NCBI GenBank assembly: GCA_000442125.1
Contig: KE546972.1
Span: 642,022 to 706,021, forward strand
Reading direction: 5' to 3'
DNA length: 64,000 nucleotides
Origin: Opeltia flavorubescens
Taxonomy: Eukaryota; Ascomycota; Lecanoromycetes; Teloschistales; Teloschistaceae
Shown: positions 23,349 to 33,443 of the stretch, piece after piece
How the letters are laid out: each line of letters opens with the position of its first letter
Numbering within the stretch: position 1 is the stretch's first letter
Notes under the pieces: model-generated
Told to the model about the DNA's origin: nothing
The model's database searches: none
Seen by the model: the letters and a program-made list of their open reading frames with translations, nothing else
Position numbers and translations under genes: made by a program

Positions 23349-24140
23349 ATGGATTGGGTTGTTAGAATAGCCGCCGAAAGCGACGCTGATCGTATCGCGG
23401 ATGTTCATATGGCTGCTTTTGGCCGGAATGCATTACTACTTGCGCAATTCCCTACCCCAGATATACGTATCCAGTTAAGGAATTCTATCGCCAAGAAAGC
23501 TGCGGATGACATTCGAGACCCAAATGTAGCTGTCATAGTGGCCACTGATCAAGACAAGATTGTTAGCTTTGCCAAATGGAGTATGCCTGTCGCGGCCTCC
23601 GAGACTTATCGGGAAGCACCCTGGGTGTGGCCTGATGGGACCAATTTCGCAGTTATCCATGAATGGACCGAGAAGGTTGAGGAAGCTGAGCTTACAGTGT
23701 TGAATGGGCTACCTTCGTACCGTGAGTTACCTGATCCCTTACTGCACCTTAAGCCTGTTGGATGCTCTTCATGAATCTCATCGGATTATGGCCGTTCATC
23801 GAAAAGGAAAATACCTAACAAGGGCGAACACTACCATGCTAAGGACGTTTTGCTTGAAACAGACCTCAGCTTCATTGGGACGGATCCCCAATATGAACGG
23901 CGCGGTGCAGCCACATCTCTAATGCAGTGGGGCCTTGACAGGTGTCGCAGAAGAAACATTCCTGCCTATCTAGAGAGTACACTCGATGCTGTACCCTTCT
24001 ATGAGCAACTCGGCTTCAGGAAGATGTGCACAGTATCAATTATCCTAGAAGAATCAGTGAATTATGAGGAGGCTTGCTGCCTTTTTGAACCTTGCATTGA
24101 GGTCTCCGCAATAGAAGGGACACCGGAGACTAGCGTATAG
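23349..24140 (+). CDS. GNAT-family N-acetyltransferase, interrupted or spliced
   Basis: The start MDWVVRIAAESDADRIADVHMAAFG is a typical fungal GNAT N-terminus. The second half has the acetyl-CoA loop GTDPQYERRGAATSLMQWG and the end AYLESTLDAVPFYEQLGFRK. The halves are in the same frame but separated by an in-frame TGA at 23772. Removing 23757-23822 (66 nt, GTTGGA..AAG) as an intron gives 241 aa in frame, but the donor is weak. Alternatively a GTGAGT donor at 23722 was used originally and the gene now carries a frameshift: the LWPFIEKENT segment then connects to NKGEHYHAK only by a one-base shift near 23816. The substrate is unknown. Confidence 0.6.
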
Positions 24141-24638
24141 CGAGCTTGTGATAAGCTCTAAGCAGACCTCGTTGTGCGTCCTGATTTCTATGAGGCTCTT
24201 CGTACACTATGCGCATGCGGTAACGTCAAATTAGCCTACTCGTAGCATGCGCTTGGCGCCTGAGGGCCCCTATGAAACAGTCAGTCCTCGGGGAGGACAC
24301 GACTGCGTCGGAGAGGTTGCTGGTAAGTCAGCAGGAGTATGTGAATACATCTATACAACAGTAGCAGATTCTGAAGATGTCCCTTTCCCTATCGAGCATA
24401 TGCCATGGAGCAGCCCGGATGCATGGATGCACCATGCAGCGGCCCTTTCCGCTGTATGTACGTACAGCTCACAGTACTCCTCCAGCAGGTAGGATCACGC
24501 TTGGAGCTTCTAGGTCGAACGGCCAGGGCCTTAGACCAATGAGGTCGCATGATTACAAGTAGCCATCCGTTCCACTAGACTTTTTTTCTTCCCCGACTAT
24601 GCCCTACCAGCTTCTTCGAGATCTTTTTTCGGACCTTG
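24141..24638. other. intergenic region with short repeat
   Basis: 498 bp upstream of LYC1 paralogue 2, so its promoter should lie here. It contains short dispersed repeat copy B. No gene was recognised. Confidence 0.5.
24416..24482 (+). repeat. short dispersed repeat, copy B
   Basis: Partner of the sequence at 14065-14131 in opposite orientation. The two share the near-identical core CCATGCAGCGGCCC plus TTCCGCT and a downstream CACAGTAC. The copy lies about 160 bp upstream of LYC1 paralogue 2. Confidence 0.4.
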
Positions 24639-25832
24639 ATGGAATCTATGATCGTAGAGAATGATTTGCCAGACTCAAACTCCCCCTTTTTACAGCTCAC
24701 CCAGGCTACAACTGAAGAATGCGCCAAAATCTGGACCAACACATCAGCCTCATGGAGAGATTCGCTGGACATGCCCGTCTACCTTCAAGAACAGCGTTTC
24801 CTGTCGGATGTTCCGCTAGCCAGGAACGGTGGAATGACAACATGGATCTTAGTTGAGCAGGATGTTCCGCCAAATCACCGCCGGATATACTCCTCTTGTG
24901 AATCATTCGTCAAGCGAGCCCTAATTACTGGAATTGGTGATAAGGTTGAAGACGTCATTATCCACGGTGTAGCCAGCGTCTTCTGTCCGGCGGACTGCCG
25001 CCGACGAGGATACGCAGCGCGCCATATGAAGGAACTTGCCAAAACTCTTCGCAAATGGCAGTCACACAAGGCCAGAGCTGTTGGTAGTATACTCTACTCG
25101 GATATCGGGAAAGAATATTACACAAGATTCGGATGGCAACCTAATGTCAGTAATTGGCACTTGGAATTTTCACCAGTGGACATGCCAAAGCCTTCGACAA
25201 CCCGTGAAATCGTTGAAGATGATCTTGAGGGACTTTGTAGGAGAGACGAGGTAATAATTCGAGATGCCATGGCGAAGCAGATAGAAGGGGTGAAGAAGCT
25301 GGTCACCGTCCTGCCTGATATTGACCATATGCTTTGGCATATACGGAAGGAAGATTTTGCTACCGAACAGCTATTTAGCAAAAGACCGCGCGCAAAAGGA
25401 GCGATAGCTGGGCTGCCAGGTTGTCACGTCTGGGCGATTTGGACGCATCGTTACTATATGCACCCAAAAGCTGAATCACCCGGTAACGTGCTTTATATAC
25501 TGCGTCTCGTTGTTGAAGGTGACAATAGTGCGAATAAGCCCTCACATAACAGGGAACATTGGGCTCAAGAAGAGAAGCAAGAAAGGCAGGTGGAATCTCT
25601 GATAGCAGTCCTCCGCTGCGCTCAGGCTGAAGCTGCGGAGTGGCAACTCGATCATGTCAAGCTATGGGAGCCTTCATCATGGGTGCGAAGTGTAATCACA
25701 AAGAGCAACATCGGTTACCATAGAGTGGAACGTGAGAACGACAGCATCGCGAGTTGTCTATGGTATCACGATGACGATGAACCGGAGGTGGCTCCAGTCT
25801 GGATCAACAACGAGCATTACGCATGGTGCTGA
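24639..25832 (+). CDS. LYC1-like lysine N-acetyltransferase, paralogue 2
   Basis: Single-exon 397 aa paralogue of the gene at 17818-18969 in the opposite orientation. Shared blocks occur in order: LPVYLQEQRFL-type, MTTWILVEQ, IIHGVASVFCPADCRRRGYAAR, GSILYSDIGKEYYTRFGW, AIWTHRYYMHPK, LRCAQAEAAEWQLDHVKLWEP, NDSIASCLW and the identical terminal NxxYAWC. The acetyl-CoA site and C-terminal Lyc1-type domain both look intact. The first ATG of the frame (24639) is used; a second ATG lies three codons later (24648). The divergence is substantial, so the duplication is old or the two were acquired separately. Lysine acetylation is inferred from the family. Confidence 0.82.
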   Translation: MESMIVENDLPDSNSPFLQLTQATTEECAKIWTNTSASWRDSLDMPVYLQEQRFLSDVPLARNGGMTTWILVEQDVPPNHRRIYSSCESFVKRALITGIGDKVEDVIIHGVASVFCPADCRRRGYAARHMKELAKTLRKWQSHKARAVGSILYSDIGKEYYTRFGWQPNVSNWHLEFSPVDMPKPSTTREIVEDDLEGLCRRDEVIIRDAMAKQIEGVKKLVTVLPDIDHMLWHIRKEDFATEQLFSKRPRAKGAIAGLPGCHVWAIWTHRYYMHPKAESPGNVLYILRLVVEGDNSANKPSHNREHWAQEEKQERQVESLIAVLRCAQAEAAEWQLDHVKLWEPSSWVRSVITKSNIGYHRVERENDSIASCLWYHDDDEPEVAPVWINNEHYAWC

Positions 25833-26303
25833 GCTATCAGCGTAAACTTTCTTTCAAACACAAAGTTCACAATCTTTTAGTCCAGTATGAATTGTGCGTT
25901 TTTTCGAGTGAGGGGGGCCCGTTTGGTCACCGATACCTTTATCCAGACAAGGAAAAGAGAGTAATGAATATATACGGATATGGTGTGCTAAACCATTACA
26001 TACGGCCACAGACAGAGGAAAACATGGCTTCCCGTCCGCTCAACCANAATTAAGTCTCTGATCGGAAGATTAGTAGTTGGGTCGGTGACGACCAGCGAAT
26101 ACCTTCTGCTGTATGTTTTTGACTTTTTGCATCTTAGCAAGCGGCAATTGTTATCCGGCACAGAGTTTCAGATTTAAATTTGGTCAACTATATGATTTGC
26201 TTCGATGTTCTACACAATGGAGCGATAAGCACAGAAAGGTCATTTTAGGGTAGATGCACTGCATACTATATGAAGCTCAGTTATATTGAAGTAATTTCCA
26301 CTG
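25833..26303. other. convergent 3' intergenic region
   Basis: 471 bp between the stops of LYC1 paralogue 2 (+) and the RapZ-C-like gene (-). An ambiguous base lies at 26047. No gene or RNA was seen. Confidence 0.5.
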
Positions 26304-26905
26304 TCAGTATCCCCTCAATTCCATTTCTGCACGACGTTGCATGTTCTCCCAGTTCGCTTCCAGGGTGTGATGACTATAAATGATAACGCCAACAGTCAGC
26401 AATGGGAAATAAGAGGGACTTCAGGGAAAACGGCAGTTCTCGACAAGACAACGTACTCTATGGTTACTCGCACCCCTCTCCAGGTATTCACTTTTCTCGC
26501 CAGCCTCTCCGCCATGGCCACACTCCGATGAACACCTGCCTGACAGTTGACGATTACGCAAAGCCGTGGCCCATCTCGGCCTGGTCGCCAGGCTTCGATA
26601 CCATCTTCAATCCTGTCCAAAGCCCGCTTGAATCTGACGCGGTACTCTTGATGGGAGAACAGCCAATCGGACAACTCCCGGTCGAGGCCGCAATACTGCA
26701 AGCACAGCTCTTTTGGCGGTGGTAGCATTGTAGAACAGTCCATTCTGAGTATGACTGGATCGGCGCCGGTATCTATATGGTAATTGAGGCCGCAGGTCAT
26801 GAAATCGATATAGACTAGACGCGGCGGACGACGGAGACGTGGGCGAGCTGCCATGTAAGAATAATGGTCTTCGTACATTGCCATCCCCCTAGGTACTACA
26901 GCCAT
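26304..26905 (-). CDS. RapZ C-terminal-domain-like protein
   Basis: Exons 26457-26905 and 26304-26373 give 172 aa in frame (intron GTACGT..ATAG, 83 nt). The central part matches the C-terminal domain of bacterial RapZ: a D(F/C)R-like MDCSTMLPPP region, then VIVNCQAGVHRSVAMAERLAR, corresponding to the GCTGGxHRSV motif, then a final basic strand (RVTIDHHTLEANW) after the splice. In bacteria this domain binds small RNA and glucosamine-6-phosphate. The P-loop ATPase half of RapZ is absent, as in other fungal stand-alone versions. The first of two nearby ATGs is used. The fungal role is unknown. Confidence 0.7.
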
Positions 26906-27801
26906 GATCTGTGCTTAGGTGTCTTGGCTTCTTGTATTTCTAAATGTAAGATAGAGCAGTGGGAATGGAAAAAGAGATTCTTTGCTGCAAAGAGCGAGGT
27001 CTAAGATAATGGATCGGAAAATTTGCCCAACGTAGCGTAGATTCAAGGTCATCCACCCTTGTCCTAATCATAGTGTCATTTCCAGACTCATCGTTCCTTA
27101 TAGCTGTGTCATGGGACCGCTGTTCACTCGTTTCGTGATCTGGCTCGAACTTCGAATCCTTTGACTCATGTGGGTGAATCATGAACGATTTTTCATATCA
27201 ACCAATTACGACTTTAAATCCTGCTTTTGGTGATGGGTTCATTGACATAATTTATTCGTCATTGCGTGTTGCCGGACACGGTTGTTCAATAAATCAGCTT
27301 CGAAACGCACGCACTCAGATCCTTTCATTCAGGCCCAAAACCTTCGTTACATCCATTCATCAACTCACTGGAGGAACTTGTTCCGTTATAGGCAGCAAAG
27401 TTTACAACTACTACTGAACACGAATGTAGAGTCACGAATAAGGTAGGCAAACAACTAACACAGAAGAAGTGGAGAAGGACAGCAGAAGAAGAATGCGGCC
27501 TACAACTCAGCCATCTCAATTATGAAGCATAATAGAGACATCGGGATAGGTATTCCTCTAAACGTGGATAGGTAGATGGCCTTCACGTGTCCAAGAAACG
27601 TGAACAGGGCATGGCGATTTCGAGCAAAAATCCATCAAATCGTGCATAGAAAGCTATATTCATAGCTCAGACAGTTTTTCCATCGGTAGCGCTGAAGTCA
27701 TTCCACGCATACGTAAGGTACCTTAGTCACTCTTGAAGCTAATCCAAATGTGGAAATTTTTCACAGAAACTCGTGCTTCTCGAACCACCTGGTAGAAAAC
27801 C
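26906..27801. other. intergenic region
   Basis: 896 bp between divergent starts of the RapZ-C-like gene (-) and the methyltransferase-like gene (+). Frames at 26940-27182 (-) and 27181-27417 (+) reach about 80 codons but have no recognisable sequence. Nothing else was seen. Confidence 0.45.
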
Positions 27802-28915
27802 ATGGCTCTCCCAATCCCACGGATCCATTTTTACGAGATCGATGACCAGTTTTGGTGAGGACATTATCCCACCATGACCTCTAACGACAGCCCTAACTGA
27901 CTTAACCAGGTTTCCTTCCATCCTCCGCGAAAAAGTCCAAGCATGCCTCTCCCTCCTGTGGATCAAACGGTTCTGGCCGTTCCAATCCCAGCCACCCGCC
28001 ACACACGTCGTAAAAGCTCTCCAGTCTATCCTCGGTCCCTCAATAAAAGATTATACCTTCATAGACTTCTGTTCCGGCGCGGGCGGTCCAACTCCGCAAT
28101 TTGAACGTCAAGTCAACAAAGCTCTTGAATTGGAATCAATTGAAAAATACCACGCGAAACAAGCAGCCAGATCTGCAGAAAATGGTAAAAGGAGAAAAGA
28201 CGCCAATACCACCGGCGGGAACAACAATAATGAAAATGGCAGTCTCACCACCTCAACCTCAGACGACAACGACTCCTCAGACCCCTCCGTCGACTTCATC
28301 CTCACAGACCTCCACCCTCACATCCCTTCCTGGCGACTCGCGAGCTCCAAATCCCCTCACCTTCACTACATCCCCCGCCCCATAAATGCCTGCTCCACAC
28401 CCCCCAACCTCCTCTCCCTCGTCCAACCCACCATCCCCTCAACCCCTCACTCCCGCGAACCTATCATCCCCCTCCGAAAACCCTTCCACCTCTTCTCCCT
28501 CGCTTTCCACCACTTCCCCGACCCAATGGCTCGCCTCGTCCTCCGCAACACCCTAACCCAATCCTCCGGTTTCGCAATCCTAGAACTCCAATCTCGCACG
28601 CTGGGATCAATATTCACAGTCCTGTGCATGGGCCCCTTATTGATGGGTATAAGCTGGTATTACTTCTGGGGCGACTGGGTGCATTTGTTTTTCACGTATG
28701 TGGTTCCTGTGGTGCCGTTTGTGGTTGTGTTTGATGGGTTGGTGAGTTGCTTGAGGACGAGGACGAGAGGGGAGGTATTGAAGTTGATGGATGAGGTTGA
28801 GGGAGTGGAGGAGGGGTGGAGGGTTGGGTGGAGATTTGAGAGTGGGAAGGGGGTGCATACTTGGCCGAGGGGGGAGGTGAGTTGGTTCGTCGGGGTGAAG
28901 GATGATGGGGAGTAG
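27802..28915 (+). CDS. methyltransferase-like protein with C-terminal membrane helices
   Basis: Exons 27802-27854 and 27910-28915 (352 aa, in frame; intron GTGAGG..AACCAG). MALPIPRIHFYEIDDQFWFPS leads into a Rossmann-like core: YTFIDFCSGAGGPTP is a motif I-like SAM loop. Next come an Asn/Ser/Asp-rich insert and ILTDLHPH, then the acidic-loop equivalent YIPRPINA, then LAFHHFPDPMARLVLRN and SGFAILELQSRTLGS. This order is that of a class I SAM-dependent methyltransferase family found in bacteria and fungi. Two or more hydrophobic helices follow (VLCMGPLLMGISWYYF; LFFTYVVPVVPFVVVF), suggesting a membrane anchor. The substrate is unknown. Methyltransferase activity is inference from fold-level motifs. 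Confidence 0.75.
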
Positions 28916-29453
28916 AAGGGGGGCATGAGGAGGGGAGGATGATGAAGCGATCGAGGGAACCTCGTGTACGAATAGCTATGCTTTGAAAAGTCGTACGTAA
29001 CAGGGCCAATGGGCAGAGAGAACTATACATACCAAAGAATATATCAAACATCAAGGTGTCACTACTTCTACACGATCAAAGTCAAGAAGTAAGATTCAAA
29101 AAGTCATTTGCTCTATTCTACCAGATATTCCAAGATGTCTATCTAATAAATCGCATATCTCGCACTAAAATTTCCATATCCACCATAAAAAAGGACCGCA
29201 ATAGGGTATCGATAGCCAACAAATTAGAAAAAAAAGGGAGAAAAGGACGGATAAAACGCTATGCCCCCAAAAACATACCATGTACACAATACATATTCCA
29301 CTAACCCCAAGATTACTATAACACACAGATGGCCACCCACCATGATCCCATCTCACGTCACACGTCACACTTCATTGCCTCCTCATGAACGTATCATGAA
29401 TAACCTTAGGACCATTCTACTATCGAGGAGAGACTCAAGGCACACAAGGCCAC
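28916..29453. other. convergent 3' intergenic region
   Basis: 538 bp between the stops of the methyltransferase-like gene (+) and the RING-PH-VWA gene (-). It is A+T-rich around 29090-29330. No gene was seen. Confidence 0.55.
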
Positions 29454-32400
29454 TCAAGTCTCCTCCATCAAAGCCTCGTCACCGGCATCTCTCCACTCCC
29501 TCGAATGCTTCGTCAACCGTTTGACGCCGCCTATTCGTCCAGCCCAGAGACTCTCCGCCGGGGTACGGAAGGTGTATCCTCTTTGACTTGCGATGACGCC
29601 AATAGCTTGGAGAACCGCCTTCCTCGAGTCGCGGCCAAACACTGCAGGATGGTTGATCCATTCCAATGATGCTTCTAGCTCCGTGTCAAGAGCGTTCAAT
29701 GTGACGGCGTCGATGCCAGAAGCAGGCGCCATTCCTGAATCAGAGGATGGGGATGGGTGCCTGTCCGGTGGGCTGGTGGGGTTATTATCGTTGTTGGCTC
29801 CGTTCTGACCCGGGGCTCTCGTATTATTGTGTGGTAGCGGAGGAAGACCGCCCTTGCCCAGTCCCTTCAAAATGGTGCGTGTCTCCTTGAGCAGATGATG
29901 TGCCCGATCATGTTGACCCCTTGAGACTAGGGTTAGTGCACGGGTGAGCATATCAGAAGTCAATAGCTCCATTCGTCGTTGGACGATGCTGGGATGAGGC
30001 GGTATTGGTGGGGTGACCGGCCGGGAGGTCGACTTAGCTCTAGGGTTTGCAGGAAGCATGGTGATAGCAAGGAGCGACGGTCTGGGCGGATGGGTCAAGG
30101 TGCCATCGCGTAATATGTCGCCGTAGGTNAGGTCTGCTTGGATGAGCGGGACCTCTTCCACGCTCAGACTTCTCTGCTCATCCGAGTCGAACGGGCCTCC
30201 GAGGGCCTCGAGACCAGAAACAATACTCTCCCATGCATCTTGCGGCAGGTTCTCCTGTGAGCTATTGTCAGGTGCAATGACTAGCTGAACCAGGATATCT
30301 GTAGATCACAATTAGCATCATATCAAACATGCAATTTAGTTTAGGGCTGGGGGAGATTAGATGGCTTACCTCGTTTGTCTCCGAACCGCAAGTCGCCCAA
30401 GGCAGCTTCAGCGTCCTTCCCAGTGGCGCGCTTAGTGATCTGTAACGCGCCCGAAATTTTGACGAATTTAGCTGGCGATCCTTCCGGTAGTCGGAGCTTC
30501 AATTTGACATTTTGATGGGACGTCGTTTGCATAGCACCCAAGCAGCCAGCGACACACTCCCGTAGCATCATCCAATCCTTGACGTAGGTATACGAGGCTT
30601 TCGTCCGCGTCGAGAGCTCAATCATTGTATCCGGCTTATGCGTCAAACCCAAGCCAAATGAGTGGATGGCGACCCTAGCGACATACAATTAGTAACCCGA
30701 CCACTCATTTTTCTGGAATACTTACTTTGCAGCTTCCGCGCGTGAAACAACGAAATCAACGCTCTCTGCGTCCGATGTCGACGAATCGCTGATCAATAGG
30801 ATGGTTGCAACCGGGTTATTCGCCTTGCGTTGCATGAGTAGGTCCATGGCAACGTTGGCGCCTTCGACCACGTCCGCTCGGAGGATCTTTTGACCAACAG
30901 GTCGAATTGAATTCAAGATTTTTGTCCATCCAGTCCAGGTCTTCGTTGTCATGCCCACCAAGGGTACCCCGCCTCCACTTGAACCGAAAGTAACCAGGCC
31001 CATCCGATCTCTTTCCCCAAGATTCTGGACTAGAAATTTGAGCGCGTCACGCAGGAGAGTTATTTTGAGCCCTTGCATGGAGGATGAGACCGGAATGACC
31101 ACAACAAGATCCAAGGGAACATGGATTGACGCAGGTAAGCGAGTATTCTGCGTTGGTACGACATGTCCCATGTCGGCGTTTGGTTGGGAATTGGAGTATT
31201 CCGTTGGAGCGGTTGCAATCGACTTGCCAGCACCATAAGATGAATTGATCGATGATACCCGCTTTGTCTTCATGGTCCTGTAATCATCGTCGTCGGTGCT
31301 TTGATTATCCTGTTCATAATCTGGCGCTGGTCGAGGGGGCTCCGTGGCGTCCAGGTCAAGAAGCGCACGCTTCCATTGATCAACCTGACCTCGCGCTTGG
31401 AAAAGAAGATGAAACTGCTGAAGATCTTGAACAGAGAGACTGAGAGTAAGCACTGGCTCCTCTGTACAACGTTAGTCTCAAAAAATTCCATCTAAGTTTT
31501 ATGCACCTACCTGGACGCGAGTCCACATGTTTGAGATGCTTTTTGATCAAAATAGATCCTTTAAGCGTACATCTTGTAAGTTTACGCTTCGAATTGCCTT
31601 CGACGTATTGCGGAGGGGCGCCTCTCTTCTCTTTGACGCAGATGAGCATCTCGGTGAAAAGAAAGCACTCAAGCTCCTGCCAAGATTGTCGGTCTTTGCC
31701 GACACGAACTGTGCCATAGAGACGTAATTTTCCAAATCTGTATCAAGAATCAGCAACAAGGACTCGCTCCAGTCAATCTGTAACCCACCGCTGAGAATCT
31801 AAACCATGCCAGTTATCTACACGTACACGAAGGTCTTCGGCCACTTCAGCCAAGTGTTCTGTTGATTCGAAAGGCCAATCATTTGGCCGTTGTCGAATGG
31901 AGGCGGGCGAACCAGGGCGGGCAGCAGCGGGATAATTAGGCTCTTGTTGAACCGGGGGAAGAACAGGCGCCCCCCGTAAATCAGCAGGATCCGGACTCCA
32001 TTTACCATCAGGCACTTCAATAGTAACCAGGCACGTTAGACTTTGCTGCTGGCGTGATCGACTCAAGGTTGGGTACTCGCTGCGAACGGTAACGGCAGGT
32101 GCAGGAATCGGGTTCTTGGTAATGCTTGCTCGAGGGCTACTGAGGGTTGTCTCCATAGATTGAACATCGTAATCATGCCTCCTTCCACCATTGTTATTTG
32201 GTCCATCCGCGTACTCTCCAGTCGAAGTATTGCCAGTTCCTGCGCTCTCGTTCCGTGAATGCTGTTGACGGGTTCCTCCGTATCTTTCCACTCGTTCCCG
32301 TTGACTCTCCCGAGGATCTCGTTCGCGTTCCCGATGTGCAGGCTGGGAATCTCTGCTATCACGTTGTGTACTTCGATTGTTCGAATCGGGACTTCTTTGT

Positions 32401-33443
32401 CGCTCTCGTTGCGCGTGAGAATCCCATGGCACTGGGGTATTCTGTGCGCTTCTCTGATGATGGTTGTAGTGTCGGTCGTTATTGGTCGAGACAGAGCGAA
32501 CAATGCTGCTTAGTTTCTCTGTAACATTTTAGTATGTTCAAAGTGCAAGTTGATGCTGAACGGGATAGTACCTATGTCAAGCACATTACCACCTCTGCTT
32601 GTGTCTAATCCGAGAGGGGCATTACAGGTCGGGCAGTATTGAGCGTCGAACTCTTTGATGTATTCATAGAAACAGGCTTCATGTGATACATGACCGCAGG
32701 AAAATTGTAAGATTCTTTCGCCACGTAAGGTGTGCTCCAAGGGTTCTTCGCAGACAGCACATTCACTGCCGATGAAGGTTCTTTCTCGTCGTGTTCTTGA
32801 CCGCTCGAGTTCCAACATGCCCGCCATTGGACGTCCTGATCGCCAATTAAATGAAGTCTGGACCGGATTGCTGTAGACGGGGTTTGGATCCGGGGCACGC
32901 TTGGATTGACTATGAGCGATGCGGTTCAAAAGGGTTGTCTTGCTCTTCGTCCTTTGGCCGTGCTCACGGCCGATGGGAGGTGGCGGTAGATAGACGCGAC
33001 CGGAGGGTGATTGAGTTGAGAGATTTGAGATATTTCGATTCAGCGTCGGGCGTTGCTGATGCACCGACTGGGTTGACTTCTCGGTGGTCAAGTGTGGGCG
33101 GGTAAGTGCCTGGGAAGAGTTGTCTAGATCACCAGGCGGGATCTTGTCAGCACATGGAACCCTCATGACAATGAAGACATGTTCTAGCGCAAACGGGAGA
33201 AACTTGGGAGGTTTCGGGTAGATGAATGAAAGCTGTTGTTCATGTCATGCTCGGGCGGAAGTTGGTGGTTGGGAAGTGACGGTGACGGAGGGACATACTG
33301 CGACGATTCGCTGGTCTACCGATTCCTTTCCGCGGCAGTAGGCCAAGCTCTCCCAAATTGGCCACCTTCTGTTCCTGGTAACTGTTGCCTTGCCTGAGAA
33401 TTCCGGGTCGCTGAGGATGCTGAGATGGATTGTTGTACGACAT
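29454..33443 (-). CDS. RING-PH-VWA protein of Ste5/Far1-like architecture
   Basis: Seven exons (33299-33443, 32572-33183, 31789-32518, 31511-31737, 30726-31461, 30370-30674, 29454-30298) give 1,199 aa in frame. After a Pro/Ser-rich N-terminus comes a RING-H2-like finger: CAVCEEPLEHT..CGHVSHEACFYEYI..YCPTCNAPLG. A long Arg/Ser-rich disordered region (HAQRERQRSPDSN..) follows. Then a PH-like domain (FGKLRLYGTVRVGKDRQSWQ..FHLLFQARGQVDQWKRALLD), then a von Willebrand A domain beginning IHVPLDLVVVIPVSSSMQGLK with LVTFGSSGGG and ATILLISDSS. The order RING, PH, VWA is that of the yeast pheromone scaffolds Ste5 and Far1. Filamentous fungi carry one ancestral-type member. The n at 30129 is silent (CTN, Leu). 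The role in mating or MAPK signalling is inferred. Confidence 0.82.
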
